From positions 87,939-151,938 of the forward strand of contig NZ_BDBL01000023.1 of NCBI RefSeq assembly GCF_001612965.1: a stretch of 64,000 nucleotides of DNA, given 5' to 3'. The notes beneath the pieces are model-generated. The model saw only the letters and a list, made by a program, of their open reading frames with translations. It was not told the DNA's origin and made no database searches. Numbering within the stretch: the stretch's first letter is position 1; each line of letters opens with the position of its first letter. This document shows positions 8,485-17,098 of the stretch, piece after piece. The translations under genes and the position numbers were made by a program. This DNA is from Nocardia kruczakiae NBRC 101016 (lineage in GTDB: Bacteria; Actinomycetota; Actinomycetes; Mycobacteriales; Mycobacteriaceae).

Positions 8485-10059
8485 ATGACCCGGACCGAAG
8501 TCCCTCGGGCCGGCGCCGCACCGCCGGATCGCCCGAACATCACACCCGCGGACGGGGTGGTGGGCGGATTCACGAGCCGACTACGACGCCGGCACGGTGG
8601 ACTGCTGCGTCGCCGGCGGATGCGGCGTGGTGCGCTGATCGGCTTGGTCGTGGTGCCGGTGACCGGCGGGATCGTCGTCGCCTTCGCGGTGCCGATGTTC
8701 GGTTCCGGTACTCGCAACGCCGCCTATCAGGCGGCCGCGGGTCCCGGGCACGGGCGCGGGATGAGTCAGGTCGGCGCGTTCGACCAGGCCACCGCGGGCG
8801 CGACGGCCGACGGCATCCTGGCGCACTATTACCCGGGCGCCCAGCTCGGGACGATCGGGCCGACCACGGTGCGGGTGCGACTCACCGTCTACGACAACGA
8901 AACCCTGGACGTGTATTCCGATTCCGGGCTGACCGTCGCCGGCCGGCGGGTGGTGGCGGGCCAGGCCGCGCACCTGACCCCGACCCCCGACGGTGGTGCG
9001 AACGTCGTGGTGACCATCGGTTGTGACGGTGATGTGCTGTGGCAGGGTTCCACCGACGACCCCTGGGCCTACCCCGCCGACCCGGGTCCCGACCGGCCCG
9101 AGGCCGAACAGCTGAAGGTGTGCGACGGCTCGAGTTTCCGTGGGGCACTGGGGGTTACGCAGGACGACGGGCAGCCGGCGACGGTGAACCAGCTCGACGT
9201 CGAGGACTATCTGCTCGGTGTGGTCCCGGCCGAGATGCAGGCCGACTGGGCCGACAAGGGTGGTGCGGAAGCGCTACGGGCACAGGCGATCGCGGCCCGC
9301 TCGTACGCTCTGGCCGAACATCGCTACCCGTATGCCCAGACCTGCGACACCACCGACTGTCAGATGTATCCCGGCACCGACAAGGAGGATCCGCGCGCGG
9401 CCGACGCGGTCCACGCCACCGCGGGCCAGGTCCTCATGCGAGACGGCCATATCCTGCGCACGGAGTATTCGGCGGCGCCCGGCGGCGGGCAGCCGATCGA
9501 CATCACCACCCTCGAGGTCGGGCCGACGCCCGCCGAGCTGGAAGCCGCGCCGGCCGTGCCCGAGGCTCCGGCCGCACCCGCGCCGGCGGTCCCCGAACAA
9601 GCGGTCCGCGGCAATTCCGCCATCGATGTGAAGTATGCCGAAAGCGGCGGCGCGGCAGGACCTTTGGGTGATCCGATGGGGCCGGAGTCGTTGCTGCCCG
9701 GCAAGGTGGGAACCTTCCGCCTGTACCAGGGCGGTGTCATCATCGCCACCCCGACCCTCGGCGCCCAGATCGTCGATTACGCGCGCCTGCTGCAGATCGC
9801 GCCGCAGGTGAGCCAGAGCGCGGGGGAGGACGCCGGAGCGCAGGCCGCGGCTCCCGGCGGCACCCACCCGCCGGGGACGGCGGCGACTCCCATCCCGCCG
9901 CCGGCTCCTACCGGGCAGGATGCGCAGACCCGCCCGGTCCCGGCGGACGCGGCCGGCACTCCGGCTGCCGCGAGCGGATCACCCGTCGGCCCGCCCGCCG
10001 CGGGGATCGCGGCGCCGGACCACACCGCAACCGCACCGGCCGCAGCGGCTTCCAAATAA
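8485..10059 (+). CDS. SpoIID/LytB-domain cell-wall protein
   Basis: A 524-residue protein starting at ATG 8485, preceded at ideal distance by AGGAGG; the longer frame from 8353 has no such site. After an Arg-rich cytoplasmic start there is one membrane anchor (ALIGLVVVPVTGGIVVAFAV). The SpoIID domain follows, with the core LDVEDYLLGVVPAEM and ALRAQAIAARSYAL; the Glu in PAEM matches the catalytic Glu of Bacillus SpoIID. SpoIID is a lytic transglycosylase acting on glycan strands stripped by an amidase, and LytB enhances an amidase. The C-terminal 170 residues are Pro/Ala-rich. Being divergent from an amidase gene, it probably works in the same wall remodelling. Confidence 0.88.
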   Translation: MTRTEVPRAGAAPPDRPNITPADGVVGGFTSRLRRRHGGLLRRRRMRRGALIGLVVVPVTGGIVVAFAVPMFGSGTRNAAYQAAAGPGHGRGMSQVGAFDQATAGATADGILAHYYPGAQLGTIGPTTVRVRLTVYDNETLDVYSDSGLTVAGRRVVAGQAAHLTPTPDGGANVVVTIGCDGDVLWQGSTDDPWAYPADPGPDRPEAEQLKVCDGSSFRGALGVTQDDGQPATVNQLDVEDYLLGVVPAEMQADWADKGGAEALRAQAIAARSYALAEHRYPYAQTCDTTDCQMYPGTDKEDPRAADAVHATAGQVLMRDGHILRTEYSAAPGGGQPIDITTLEVGPTPAELEAAPAVPEAPAAPAPAVPEQAVRGNSAIDVKYAESGGAAGPLGDPMGPESLLPGKVGTFRLYQGGVIIATPTLGAQIVDYARLLQIAPQVSQSAGEDAGAQAAAPGGTHPPGTAATPIPPPAPTGQDAQTRPVPADAAGTPAAASGSPVGPPAAGIAAPDHTATAPAAAASK

Positions 10060-10122
10060 GGGGCGGACCGCTGCCGCCTCGCTCGCCGGATGTGACGCAG
10101 CCGGGCGTTTGCCCACCCTCGC

Positions 10123-10623
10123 TCAACCCAGCGAGGTGTCGTCCAGTGATTCGGAGAGTCGCCGGAGCAGGTCGGCGAGCTGGTCCAGTTCGGTACGGCT
10201 CATCCCGGACAGCAGGCGGATCTCGTTGTCGACGTGCAGCGGCATGACCTCGTCGATCACGTCACGGCCGTGGTCGGTCAACTGGACGCGAATGGTTCGC
10301 CGGTCCCTCGCATCGGGAACCCGGCGGACCAGATCCTTGGCTGCCATGCGGTCGATGCGATTGGTGATCGCGCCCGAGGTCACCATGGTGGCTTTGATCA
10401 GATCACCGGCCGTGAGGCCGTCGGGCCCACCGGAGCGGCGCAGCGTGGACAGCACGTCGAACTCCCCGTATTCGAGTCCGTAGCGGGCGAAGAACTCCTT
10501 CATCTCACGCTCGAGCCGGCGGCCCATCCGCTTCAACCGGCCGATGACGTGGGTCGGCCAGACGTCGAGGTCGGGGCGGACGCGACCCCAGTCCGCGACG
10601 ATCCGGTCCACGGCGTCGCTCAC
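10123..10623 (-). CDS. MarR-family transcriptional regulator
   Basis: A 166-residue winged-helix protein. The recognition region LTAGDLIKATMVTSGAITNRIDRM is followed by the wing DLVRRVPDARDRRTIRVQLTDHG, with the Asp-Arg pair typical of MarR. Helices at both ends form the dimer interface. It is divergent from the EamA transporter gene, and two TCTCAACGTT-containing palindromes lie in the 111-bp gap. The likely role is repression of itself and of the exporter pair, lifted by a small ligand; the ligand is unknown. Confidence 0.93.
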   Translation of the reverse strand: MSDAVDRIVADWGRVRPDLDVWPTHVIGRLKRMGRRLEREMKEFFARYGLEYGEFDVLSTLRRSGGPDGLTAGDLIKATMVTSGAITNRIDRMAAKDLVRRVPDARDRRTIRVQLTDHGRDVIDEVMPLHVDNEIRLLSGMSRTELDQLADLLRRLSESLDDTSLG

Positions 10624-10647
10624 AGCGCTCTCCTTCCGTGCACAGAG

Positions 10648-10665
10648 TATCTCAACGTTCAGATA
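10648..10665. promoter_or_regulatory. Near-palindromic operator, MarR-proximal copy
   Basis: TATCTCAACGTTCAGATA, symmetrical around AACGTT with one imperfect pair. It lies 25 bp upstream of the MarR start. The second copy is centred 49 bp away. Probable binding site of the adjacent MarR protein. Confidence 0.75.
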
Positions 10666-10697
10666 CTTGACATCAAGACACTCTCTGGTGTCCGATT

Positions 10698-10713
10698 ATC
10701 TCAACGTTGAGAT
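10698..10713. promoter_or_regulatory. Perfect palindromic operator, EamA-proximal copy
   Basis: ATCTCAACGTTGAGAT is a perfect 16-bp palindrome, 21 bp before the EamA start and just upstream of its GAGGAG ribosome site. A TTGACA -35-like hexamer (10667-10672), itself inside the small palindrome CTTGACATCAAG, lies between the two operators, so binding here would block the promoter or early elongation. Confidence 0.8.
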
Positions 10714-10734
10714 TATCAATGAGGAGATACCGTC

Positions 10735-11706
10735 ATGACAGGTGCCGCCACCGCCCGTGGTTCGACCGCCGCGATCCTCGCGATCACCGGTCTGGCGCCG
10801 CTGGTGTGGGGGACGACGTACGCCGTCACCTCCGAATTCCTGCCGCCGGAGCGGCCGATGTTCACCGCGCTGATGCGAGCCCTCCCGGCCGGATTGGTGC
10901 TGCTGGGCGCGACCCGGGTGCTGCCGCGCGGCCGCTGGATCGGCCGTGCCGCCCTGCTCGGCGTGCTCAACATCGGCGCCTTCTTCCCGCTGCTGTTCCT
11001 CGCCGCGTACCGGCTGCCCGGCGGCGTGGCGGCCGTATTGGGTTCGGCCGCACCGCTGTTCGCGCTCGGCTTCGCGGCGGTGCTGTTGCGGGTGCGGCCG
11101 AGCGGACGCAAGCTGCTGGCCGGAGCGATCGGCATGCTCGGTGTGGCGCTGGTGGTGCTGCGGGCGAACGCCGCCCTGGACACGATCGGTGTGCTGGCCG
11201 GGTTGGCGGGTGCGGCATCGATGGCCGCGGGAACCGTGCTGACCGGGCATTGGGGACGGCCCGAAGGTGTCGGCCCGCTGGCGTTCACGAGCTGGCAACT
11301 GACCGCGGGCGGGGTGGTGCTGCTGCCGTTGGCGCTGATCGCCGAGGGTGCGCCGCCCGCGCTGGACGCTCCGGCCATCGGCGGATACCTCTATCTCGGC
11401 GTGCTCGGCACCGCGGCCGCCTATGCCCTCTGGTTCCGCGGTCTGGCTCGGGTACCGGCCACATCGGTCGCCTTCCTGGGCCTGTTGAGTCCGCTGTCCG
11501 CGGCGGTGATCGGCTGGCTCGCGCTCGGACAGTCACTGACTCCGCTGCAGGTGCTGGGCATGGCGATCGCCCTCGGCGGCACGGTGCTGGGACAGGTGGG
11601 CGATCACGCGCAGCCGCCGTCCGAGCACCCGGAGCCGCTCTCGCCGTCGGTCACCGACGCACCCGAACTCGCCGACCCACGGCAACTTTCATCGATCGAG
11701 GAGTGA
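10735..11706 (+). CDS. EamA/DMT-family exporter
   Basis: A 323-residue integral membrane protein with about ten predicted membrane spans arranged as two EamA repeats (roughly residues 12-140 and 155-290). Features include PLVWGTTYAVTSEFLPP near the start and GYLYLGVLGTAAAYALWF in the second repeat. Members of this drug/metabolite transporter superfamily export amino acids, metabolites or toxic compounds. ATG 10735 has a GAGGAG site 8 nt upstream. It is regulated with the divergent MarR gene and followed after 6 nt by a TTG-started NAD(P)-binding protein, so both form one operon. The substrate is unknown. Confidence 0.9.
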   Translation: MTGAATARGSTAAILAITGLAPLVWGTTYAVTSEFLPPERPMFTALMRALPAGLVLLGATRVLPRGRWIGRAALLGVLNIGAFFPLLFLAAYRLPGGVAAVLGSAAPLFALGFAAVLLRVRPSGRKLLAGAIGMLGVALVVLRANAALDTIGVLAGLAGAASMAAGTVLTGHWGRPEGVGPLAFTSWQLTAGGVVLLPLALIAEGAPPALDAPAIGGYLYLGVLGTAAAYALWFRGLARVPATSVAFLGLLSPLSAAVIGWLALGQSLTPLQVLGMAIALGGTVLGQVGDHAQPPSEHPEPLSPSVTDAPELADPRQLSSIEE

Positions 11707-11712
11707 AAAACG

Positions 11713-12348
11713 TTGCATATCACCGTTTTCGGCGCGGCGGGCGCTGCTGGCAGCCGCATCGTGCGCGAGGCGCTGTCGCGCGGCCACGAGGTCACCGCTG
11801 TCGGCCGTGGCGAGCGTTCGGACGATCTGCCCGCCGCGGCGAGCTTCCGCACCGCCGACGCCACCGACCCGGCCCAGGTGAAGGACGCCACCGCCGGTAG
11901 CGACGTGGTCATCAGCGCGACGCGGCCGCGACCCGGGCGCGAATACGAATTGGCGGACGTGGCCGCGGCACTGCTGGATGGTTTGCGCGGCACCGGAATC
12001 CGCCTGCTGGTCGTCGGCGGCGCGGGCGATCTGATCGTGCCCGGCACCGGCACGACCGTCATGCAACGGCCGGATTTCCCGCCGGACTGGCGTCCGATCG
12101 CCCTGGCCTGCCATGCGCAACGAGAGGTGTTCCGCAGCGCGACAACCGATGTCGACTGGACCTATCTCAGCCCACCCGCGCTGCTCGAGCCCGGCGAACG
12201 CCGCGGAACCTACCGGGTCGGCGCCGACGAACTGGTCACCGACAGCACGGGCGCCTCGCACATCTCGATGGAAGACCTCGCCGTCGCCCTGCTCGACGAG
12301 GCCGAGGTGCAGCGCCACACCCGCACCCGCTTCACCGTCGCCTACTGA
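11713..12348 (+). CDS. NAD(P)-binding atypical SDR protein (NAD(P)H-binding family)
   Basis: A 211-residue Rossmann protein. The N-terminal HITVFGAAGAAGSRIV gives the GxxGxxG nucleotide-binding loop, followed by EALSRGHEVTAVGR, whose Arg suggests NADP preference. The family (NmrA/YwnB-like) lacks the usual YxxxK catalytic pair and acts as oxidoreductase or redox sensor. It starts at TTG 11713 behind GAGGAG, which overlaps the end of the exporter gene. Co-transcription with an exporter under MarR control suggests a stress-response pair; this is inference. Confidence 0.85.
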   Translation: MHITVFGAAGAAGSRIVREALSRGHEVTAVGRGERSDDLPAAASFRTADATDPAQVKDATAGSDVVISATRPRPGREYELADVAAALLDGLRGTGIRLLVVGGAGDLIVPGTGTTVMQRPDFPPDWRPIALACHAQREVFRSATTDVDWTYLSPPALLEPGERRGTYRVGADELVTDSTGASHISMEDLAVALLDEAEVQRHTRTRFTVAY

Positions 12349-12527
12349 ATTGCCGGACCGAACCACGTTCTCGGGCACGGCTTTATCCCGTCCATAAGGA
12401 TCGGCCAACCGCCCCCGCGACGATAGATGACATCCGGTGAGCCGGCTTCCCCGCGTGATGCGGGTTCACCTCGTACCGACGTCGTCGGCAGGCGGTAGAG
12501 TGCCTGCCCGAGAGAAGGGGGAGGCCG

Positions 12528-13130
12528 ATGAGCTATCCGTACGGACCCGGCTACGGGGGGAACGGCTATCCGCCGGCGGGCTATCCGCCACCCGGGTATC
12601 CGCCCGCGGGATATCCGGCGCCGGGCTACGCGCCCTACGGTTATCAGGAGCCGCGCCCGAGCGGCGGCGCGGCGATCACCGCGGGAGTCTTCGCACTCCT
12701 GCTGGCGCTGCTGGCCGCGTTCGGAATCATCGGATTGCTCAGCGCGGCCGACAGTGTGAGCCACTCCTACGGGTCCTACCGTTCGCACAGCAGCGATTCG
12801 GCCGACATCTTCTACATCATGGCCGCGATCGACGGCGTGATCGCGCTGCTGTGGGCCGTCGGCGGAATCATGCTGATGAACCACAAGAATGCCGGGCGGG
12901 TGATGCTGGTCGTGCTGTCCTCGCTCGGACTGCTCGGTGGTCTCGCGGGAATCGTGATGGCGCTGGCCAACGGCGTGCCCGCGGCATCGATCGGCGCGAT
13001 CATCGGACTGCTGTTCGCGGTGCTGATGTTGAGCCTGACGCTGTCCGGTTCGGCGAAGCGGTGGTGCGGCGTGGGAATGCCGGCCTATCCGCCGGTGGCC
13101 TACTACGGTCAGCCTCCGTATCCGTACTGA
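12528..13130 (+). CDS. Pro/Tyr-rich four-span membrane protein
   Basis: A 200-residue protein. Residues 1-45 are repeats of GYPPxGYP type, followed by about four hydrophobic segments (ITAGVFALLLALLAAFGIIG, FYIMAAIDGVIALLWAVGG, VMLVVLSSLGLLGGLAG and the ASIGAIIGLLFAVLMLSL segment) and a second short Pro/Tyr tail ending in PPYPY. Such tails are common in actinobacterial membrane proteins of unknown function. ATG 12528 is preceded by GGGGGAGG. An inverted repeat, GGCAGGC...GCCTGCC (12487-12508), overlaps a possible -10 TAGAGT. The next gene is a paralogue. No function can be named. Confidence 0.85.
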   Translation: MSYPYGPGYGGNGYPPAGYPPPGYPPAGYPAPGYAPYGYQEPRPSGGAAITAGVFALLLALLAAFGIIGLLSAADSVSHSYGSYRSHSSDSADIFYIMAAIDGVIALLWAVGGIMLMNHKNAGRVMLVVLSSLGLLGGLAGIVMALANGVPAASIGAIIGLLFAVLMLSLTLSGSAKRWCGVGMPAYPPVAYYGQPPYPY

Positions 13131-13140
13131 GAAGGCGAAC

Positions 13141-13650
13141 GTGGCGTATCCGTATATGCAACCCGCCTACGCCCCGGCGCCACCGAAGCCGGGCGGCGGA
13201 ACGGCGATCACCGCCGGGGTGTCGGCCCTGCTACAGGGCATCGCGTTGACCGTGTTCTCCATCATCGGGGCGATCGCGACCCGCCAGGATCGCCAGAGCG
13301 GAGACGGCTCGACGGAGGATCTCGTCGCCTTGATCATCTTCGGCTCGCTGTCGTCGCTGTTTCTCGTCGGCGCGATACTTCTGCTCTGCCGGCGAAAGGC
13401 CGGACGATTCATCGTCGTCGCTGTGACATCGCTGGTCATGCTGGTAGTTCCCGCCTTCCCCGTCGTCGCCGCGATCGGGGGCGGCGTCGAGAAGTCCGAT
13501 GTGGTGGGGTTCGCCGTGATGCTCGCGCTGCTCTTCACGGTCGAGCTCCCCACGCTCGTGTGCGCCGCGATGAGCTCGACCGGACGGTGGATCGCGGCCC
13601 GAACCGTGAAAACCCACGTTCCACCGGCCCCTGTATACCCCTATTACTGA
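13141..13650 (+). CDS. Membrane protein, paralogue of the preceding gene
   Basis: A 169-residue protein with the same design as its upstream neighbour: a short Tyr/Pro-rich start (MAYPYMQPAYAPAPPKPGGG), the shared GxAITAGVxALL segment, four hydrophobic spans and an end in PVYPYY. It starts at GTG 13141, 10 nt after the previous stop, so the two are one operon and probably arose by tandem duplication. Function unknown. Confidence 0.82.
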   Translation: MAYPYMQPAYAPAPPKPGGGTAITAGVSALLQGIALTVFSIIGAIATRQDRQSGDGSTEDLVALIIFGSLSSLFLVGAILLLCRRKAGRFIVVAVTSLVMLVVPAFPVVAAIGGGVEKSDVVGFAVMLALLFTVELPTLVCAAMSSTGRWIAARTVKTHVPPAPVYPYY

Positions 13651-13902
13651 GTGAACGGACGACCGCGTGTGCGTCGCCTCCGCAGAGACCCGGTCGGGTT
13701 CGCGGCATGCCCAGCGGCCGGTCCGCCGGTGGCTCGGACGGCCGTCATCGACCGGCCGGTGACCGTGCGGTGAACACTTCCGGGCCCCCGCGGCGATATT
13801 CCGCTACCCGTCCCGGTCCGCGCACGGCCGTGACCACCATCCCCGCCGGCGAGACCTACGGCGTGCAGACGTGGTGACCCGCTACGGCTACGCTGGGCTC
13901 CC

Positions 13903-15105
13903 GTGACCGTCGCAGCTCCCTTCGATCTGATCGTCGTCGGCTCCGGATTCTTCGGGCTGACCGTTGCCGAACGCACCGCCAACCTGCTGGGTAAGCGGGT
14001 GCTCGTGATCGAGCGCCGCTACCACTTGGGCGGTAACGCGTATTCGGAGGCGGACCCTGAAACCGGAATCGAAATCCACAAGTACGGTGCCCACCTGTTC
14101 CACACCTCCAACAAGCGAGTGTGGGATTACGTCAATCAGTTCACCGAGTTCACCGGTTACCAGCATCGGGTCTTCGCGATGCACAAGGGGCAGGCCTACC
14201 AGTTCCCGATGGGTCTGGGGCTGATCTCGCAGTTCTTCGGACGCTATTTCGGTCCCGAGGAGGCGCGCGCGCTCATCGCGGAGCAGTCCGCCGAGATCGA
14301 CACCAAAGACGCCACGAATCTCGAGGAAAAGGCGATTTCGCTGATCGGCCGCCCGCTGTACGAGGCGTTCGTCCGCGATTACACCGCCAAGCAGTGGCAG
14401 ACCGACCCCAAGGAACTGCCCGCCGGCAATATCACCCGGCTGCCCGTGCGATACACCTTCGACAATCGCTATTTCAACGACACCTACGAGGGTCTACCGG
14501 CCAACGGTTACACCGCCTGGCTGGAGAAGATGGCCGAATCGGATCTGATCGAGGTGCGCCTGAATACCGATTGGTTCGAGGTTCGCGACGAAATCCGCGC
14601 GCAGAATCCGGACGCGCCCGTCGTCTACACCGGCCCGCTGGACCGCTACTTCGACTACAGCGAGGGCGAGCTGGGCTGGCGCACCATCGATTTCGAGACC
14701 GAAGTGCTCGAGACCGGCGACTTCCAGGGCACCTCGGTGATGAACTACAACGATGCCGATGTGCCGTTCACCCGCATCATCGAGCCGCGCCATTTCCACC
14801 CGGAACGGGACAGCTACCCGGAGGACAAAACCGTGATCATGCGCGAATTCTCCCGCTTCGCGCAGACCGGCGACGAGCCGTACTACCCGATCAACACCCC
14901 GGAGGACCGCGCCAAACTGCTCGCCTACCGCGAGCGGGCGAAGAACGAAACCGCCACGGCCAAGGTGATTTTCGGCGGTCGTCTGGGCACATACCAGTAT
15001 CTCGACATGCATATGGCCATCGGCAGCGCGCTGAGCACCTTCGACAACGTGCTGCGCCCGCATCTGGAATCCGGCGCGCCGCTCACGGCCGGCGATTCCG
15101 AGTAA
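13903..15105 (+). CDS. glf: UDP-galactopyranose mutase
   Basis: A 400-residue flavoenzyme that converts UDP-galactopyranose to UDP-galactofuranose, the donor for the arabinogalactan galactan chain. The N-terminus DLIVVGSGFFGLTVAERTA is the FAD-binding GxGxxG loop, followed by VLVIERRYHLGGNAYSE. Further family blocks are IHKYGAHLFHTSNKRVWDYV, FVRDYTAKQWQ, PVRYTFDNRYFNDTYEGLP and LGTYQYLDMHMAIGSAL. Length is normal. It starts at GTG 13903 and is the first gene of a tightly packed operon with glfT2, the PAP2 gene, ubiA and aftB, the same order as Rv3809c-Rv3805c. It is cytosolic. Confidence 0.97.
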   Translation: MTVAAPFDLIVVGSGFFGLTVAERTANLLGKRVLVIERRYHLGGNAYSEADPETGIEIHKYGAHLFHTSNKRVWDYVNQFTEFTGYQHRVFAMHKGQAYQFPMGLGLISQFFGRYFGPEEARALIAEQSAEIDTKDATNLEEKAISLIGRPLYEAFVRDYTAKQWQTDPKELPAGNITRLPVRYTFDNRYFNDTYEGLPANGYTAWLEKMAESDLIEVRLNTDWFEVRDEIRAQNPDAPVVYTGPLDRYFDYSEGELGWRTIDFETEVLETGDFQGTSVMNYNDADVPFTRIIEPRHFHPERDSYPEDKTVIMREFSRFAQTGDEPYYPINTPEDRAKLLAYRERAKNETATAKVIFGGRLGTYQYLDMHMAIGSALSTFDNVLRPHLESGAPLTAGDSE

Positions 15106-15142
15106 TGTGCCACCGGCCCGTACCGCGGATGCAGGAAGTGAA

Positions 15143-17098
15143 ATGACCGCACAAGTGACCCTCGAGGATATGAGCACCGAGACCCGCGCGAAATCCCTGC
15201 TGCAGCGCATCATTCTGCCGCGCCCCGGCGAGCCGCTGGATGTGCGGACGCTGTATCTGGAGGAATCGGCGACGAACGCTCGGCGCGCCCACGCTCCCAC
15301 GCGCACCTCGCTGTCCATCGGCGCCGAATCCGAAGTGTCGTTCTGCACCTATTTCAACGCGGTGCCGGCCAGTTACTGGCGGCGCTGGACCATTCTGGAA
15401 TCGGTGGTGCTGCGCCTGGACCTGTCCGGGCACGGCCGGGTGGACGTCTACCGCTCCAAGGCCGACGGCTCCCGAATCCATGTGCGCGGTAACGAATTCG
15501 CCACCACCGCGGCGGGCCGTGAATCGCTCACCGCACCGGCCGATGTGACCACCGTCGAATTCGAGGTCGAGTTGGCGCCGTTCGAGGACGGCGGCTGGAT
15601 CTGGTTCGACATCACCACCGATTCCGCGGTCGAATTGCGCAGCGGTGGTTGGTACGCGCCGATCGAGGCGCCCGGTGAGGGCAGTATCGCGGTGGGCATG
15701 CCGACCTTCAACCGGCCCACCGACTGTGTGAACACCCTCGCGGCCCTCGGTTCCGATCCGCTGGTGCTGGAGAAGATCAAGGCCGTGATCATTCCCGATC
15801 AGGGCAATCGCAAGGCCGTCGACGAACCCGGATTCGCCGAGGCGGCCGCGGTTCTCGGCGATCGGCTCGCGATTCACGATCAGCCGAATCTCGGTGGTTC
15901 CGGCGGTTACAGCCGCGTCATGTACGAGGCGCTGAAAACCACGGACGCGCAATACATCGTCTACATGGACGACGATATCGAGATCGAGCCGGACTGCATT
16001 CTGCGCGCACTGGCCTTCGCCCGTTTCTCCCGCACCCCCACGCTGGTGGGCGGGCAGATGCTGAATCTGCAGGAGCGCTCGCATCTGCACACCATGGGCG
16101 AGGTGGTCGACCGCGGAATCTGGATGTGGACCGCGGCGCCGAATGTCGAATACGACCACGATTTCTCGAAATATCCGCTGCGCGACCGCGACAATTCCAA
16201 ACTGCTGCACCGGCGCATCGATGTCGATTTCAACGGCTGGTGGACCTGCGTGATCCCGCGCGTGGTGGCCGAGCAGATCGGGCAGCCGCTGCCGCTTTTC
16301 CTGAAGTGGGACGACGTGGAATACGGGCTGCGCGCCCGGGCGGCCGGATATCCGACGGTCACGCTGCCGGGTGCGGCGGTGTGGCATATGGCGTGGAGCG
16401 ACAAGGACGACGCCATCGACTGGCAGGCCTATTTCCACCTGCGCAATCGCCTGGTGGTCGCGGCCCTGCACCTCGGCAACGACGGCCGCCCGATGATCGT
16501 GAACACGGTCAAGGCGACGCTGAAACATCTGCTGTGCCTGGAATATTCGACGGTCGCCATTCAGAACCAGGCGATCCGCGATTTCCTCGCCGGGCCGGAC
16601 AAGCTGTTCGAACTGCTGCCCACCGCCCTGGGGCAGGTCGCCGCGATGCGCAAAGAATTCCCCGACGCGGTGATCGTCGGCTCCTCGACGGATCTGCCGC
16701 TGCCCAGCGGCGCCGATGTGGGTGCGGTCGGTGAACCGTCGAATCCGCTGGCGAAGGTCGTGCGGCTCGGCAAGGGCGTGGTGCACAACCTGCGCAAAGC
16801 CAAGACCGAACATCACGACCGCCCGCAGTTGAACGTCCCGACCCTGGACGCGCGTTGGTTCCTGCTCTCGCAGGTCGACGGGGTTACCGTGACCACAGCC
16901 GACGGGCGTGGTGTGGTGTACCGCAAGCGTGATCCGCGTCAGGCCCGGGAGCTGTTCGCCGAGGCGATGCGGCTGCGCCGGGAACTGGCCGCCCGATTCC
17001 CGGAGCTGCGGGAGCGGTACCGTGCCGCACACGCCCGCTTGACCAGCACCGCGGCGTGGGAGAACGCGTTCGGAATCAACACTAGTGAGGACAAATGA
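15143..17098 (+). CDS. glfT2: Galactofuranosyltransferase GlfT2
   Basis: A 651-residue GT2 enzyme that polymerises the galactan with alternating beta-1,5 and beta-1,6 galactofuranose on the decaprenyl-linked primer at the inner membrane face. An N-terminal beta-rich domain (about 1-170) is followed by the GT-A domain with VGMPTFNRP, the metal-binding DDD in VYMDDDIEIEP, and WDDVEYGLRARAAGYP, then AVWHMAWSD with the catalytic-region His. The C-terminal helical domain completes it. ATG 15143 is chosen because GGAAG precedes it; GTG 15107 would add 12 residues. It overlaps the next gene by ATGA. Confidence 0.97.
   Translation: MTAQVTLEDMSTETRAKSLLQRIILPRPGEPLDVRTLYLEESATNARRAHAPTRTSLSIGAESEVSFCTYFNAVPASYWRRWTILESVVLRLDLSGHGRVDVYRSKADGSRIHVRGNEFATTAAGRESLTAPADVTTVEFEVELAPFEDGGWIWFDITTDSAVELRSGGWYAPIEAPGEGSIAVGMPTFNRPTDCVNTLAALGSDPLVLEKIKAVIIPDQGNRKAVDEPGFAEAAAVLGDRLAIHDQPNLGGSGGYSRVMYEALKTTDAQYIVYMDDDIEIEPDCILRALAFARFSRTPTLVGGQMLNLQERSHLHTMGEVVDRGIWMWTAAPNVEYDHDFSKYPLRDRDNSKLLHRRIDVDFNGWWTCVIPRVVAEQIGQPLPLFLKWDDVEYGLRARAAGYPTVTLPGAAVWHMAWSDKDDAIDWQAYFHLRNRLVVAALHLGNDGRPMIVNTVKATLKHLLCLEYSTVAIQNQAIRDFLAGPDKLFELLPTALGQVAAMRKEFPDAVIVGSSTDLPLPSGADVGAVGEPSNPLAKVVRLGKGVVHNLRKAKTEHHDRPQLNVPTLDARWFLLSQVDGVTVTTADGRGVVYRKRDPRQARELFAEAMRLRRELAARFPELRERYRAAHARLTSTAAWENAFGINTSEDK

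Noticed and set aside
12550..12640. Short direct repeats in the Pro/Tyr-rich gene as a CRISPR-like array
   Set aside because: They encode GYPP-type protein repeats in frame, with no spacers.
15083..17032. Long minus-strand frame opposite glfT2
   Set aside because: Mirror of a clear GT2 gene; the product shows no fold.
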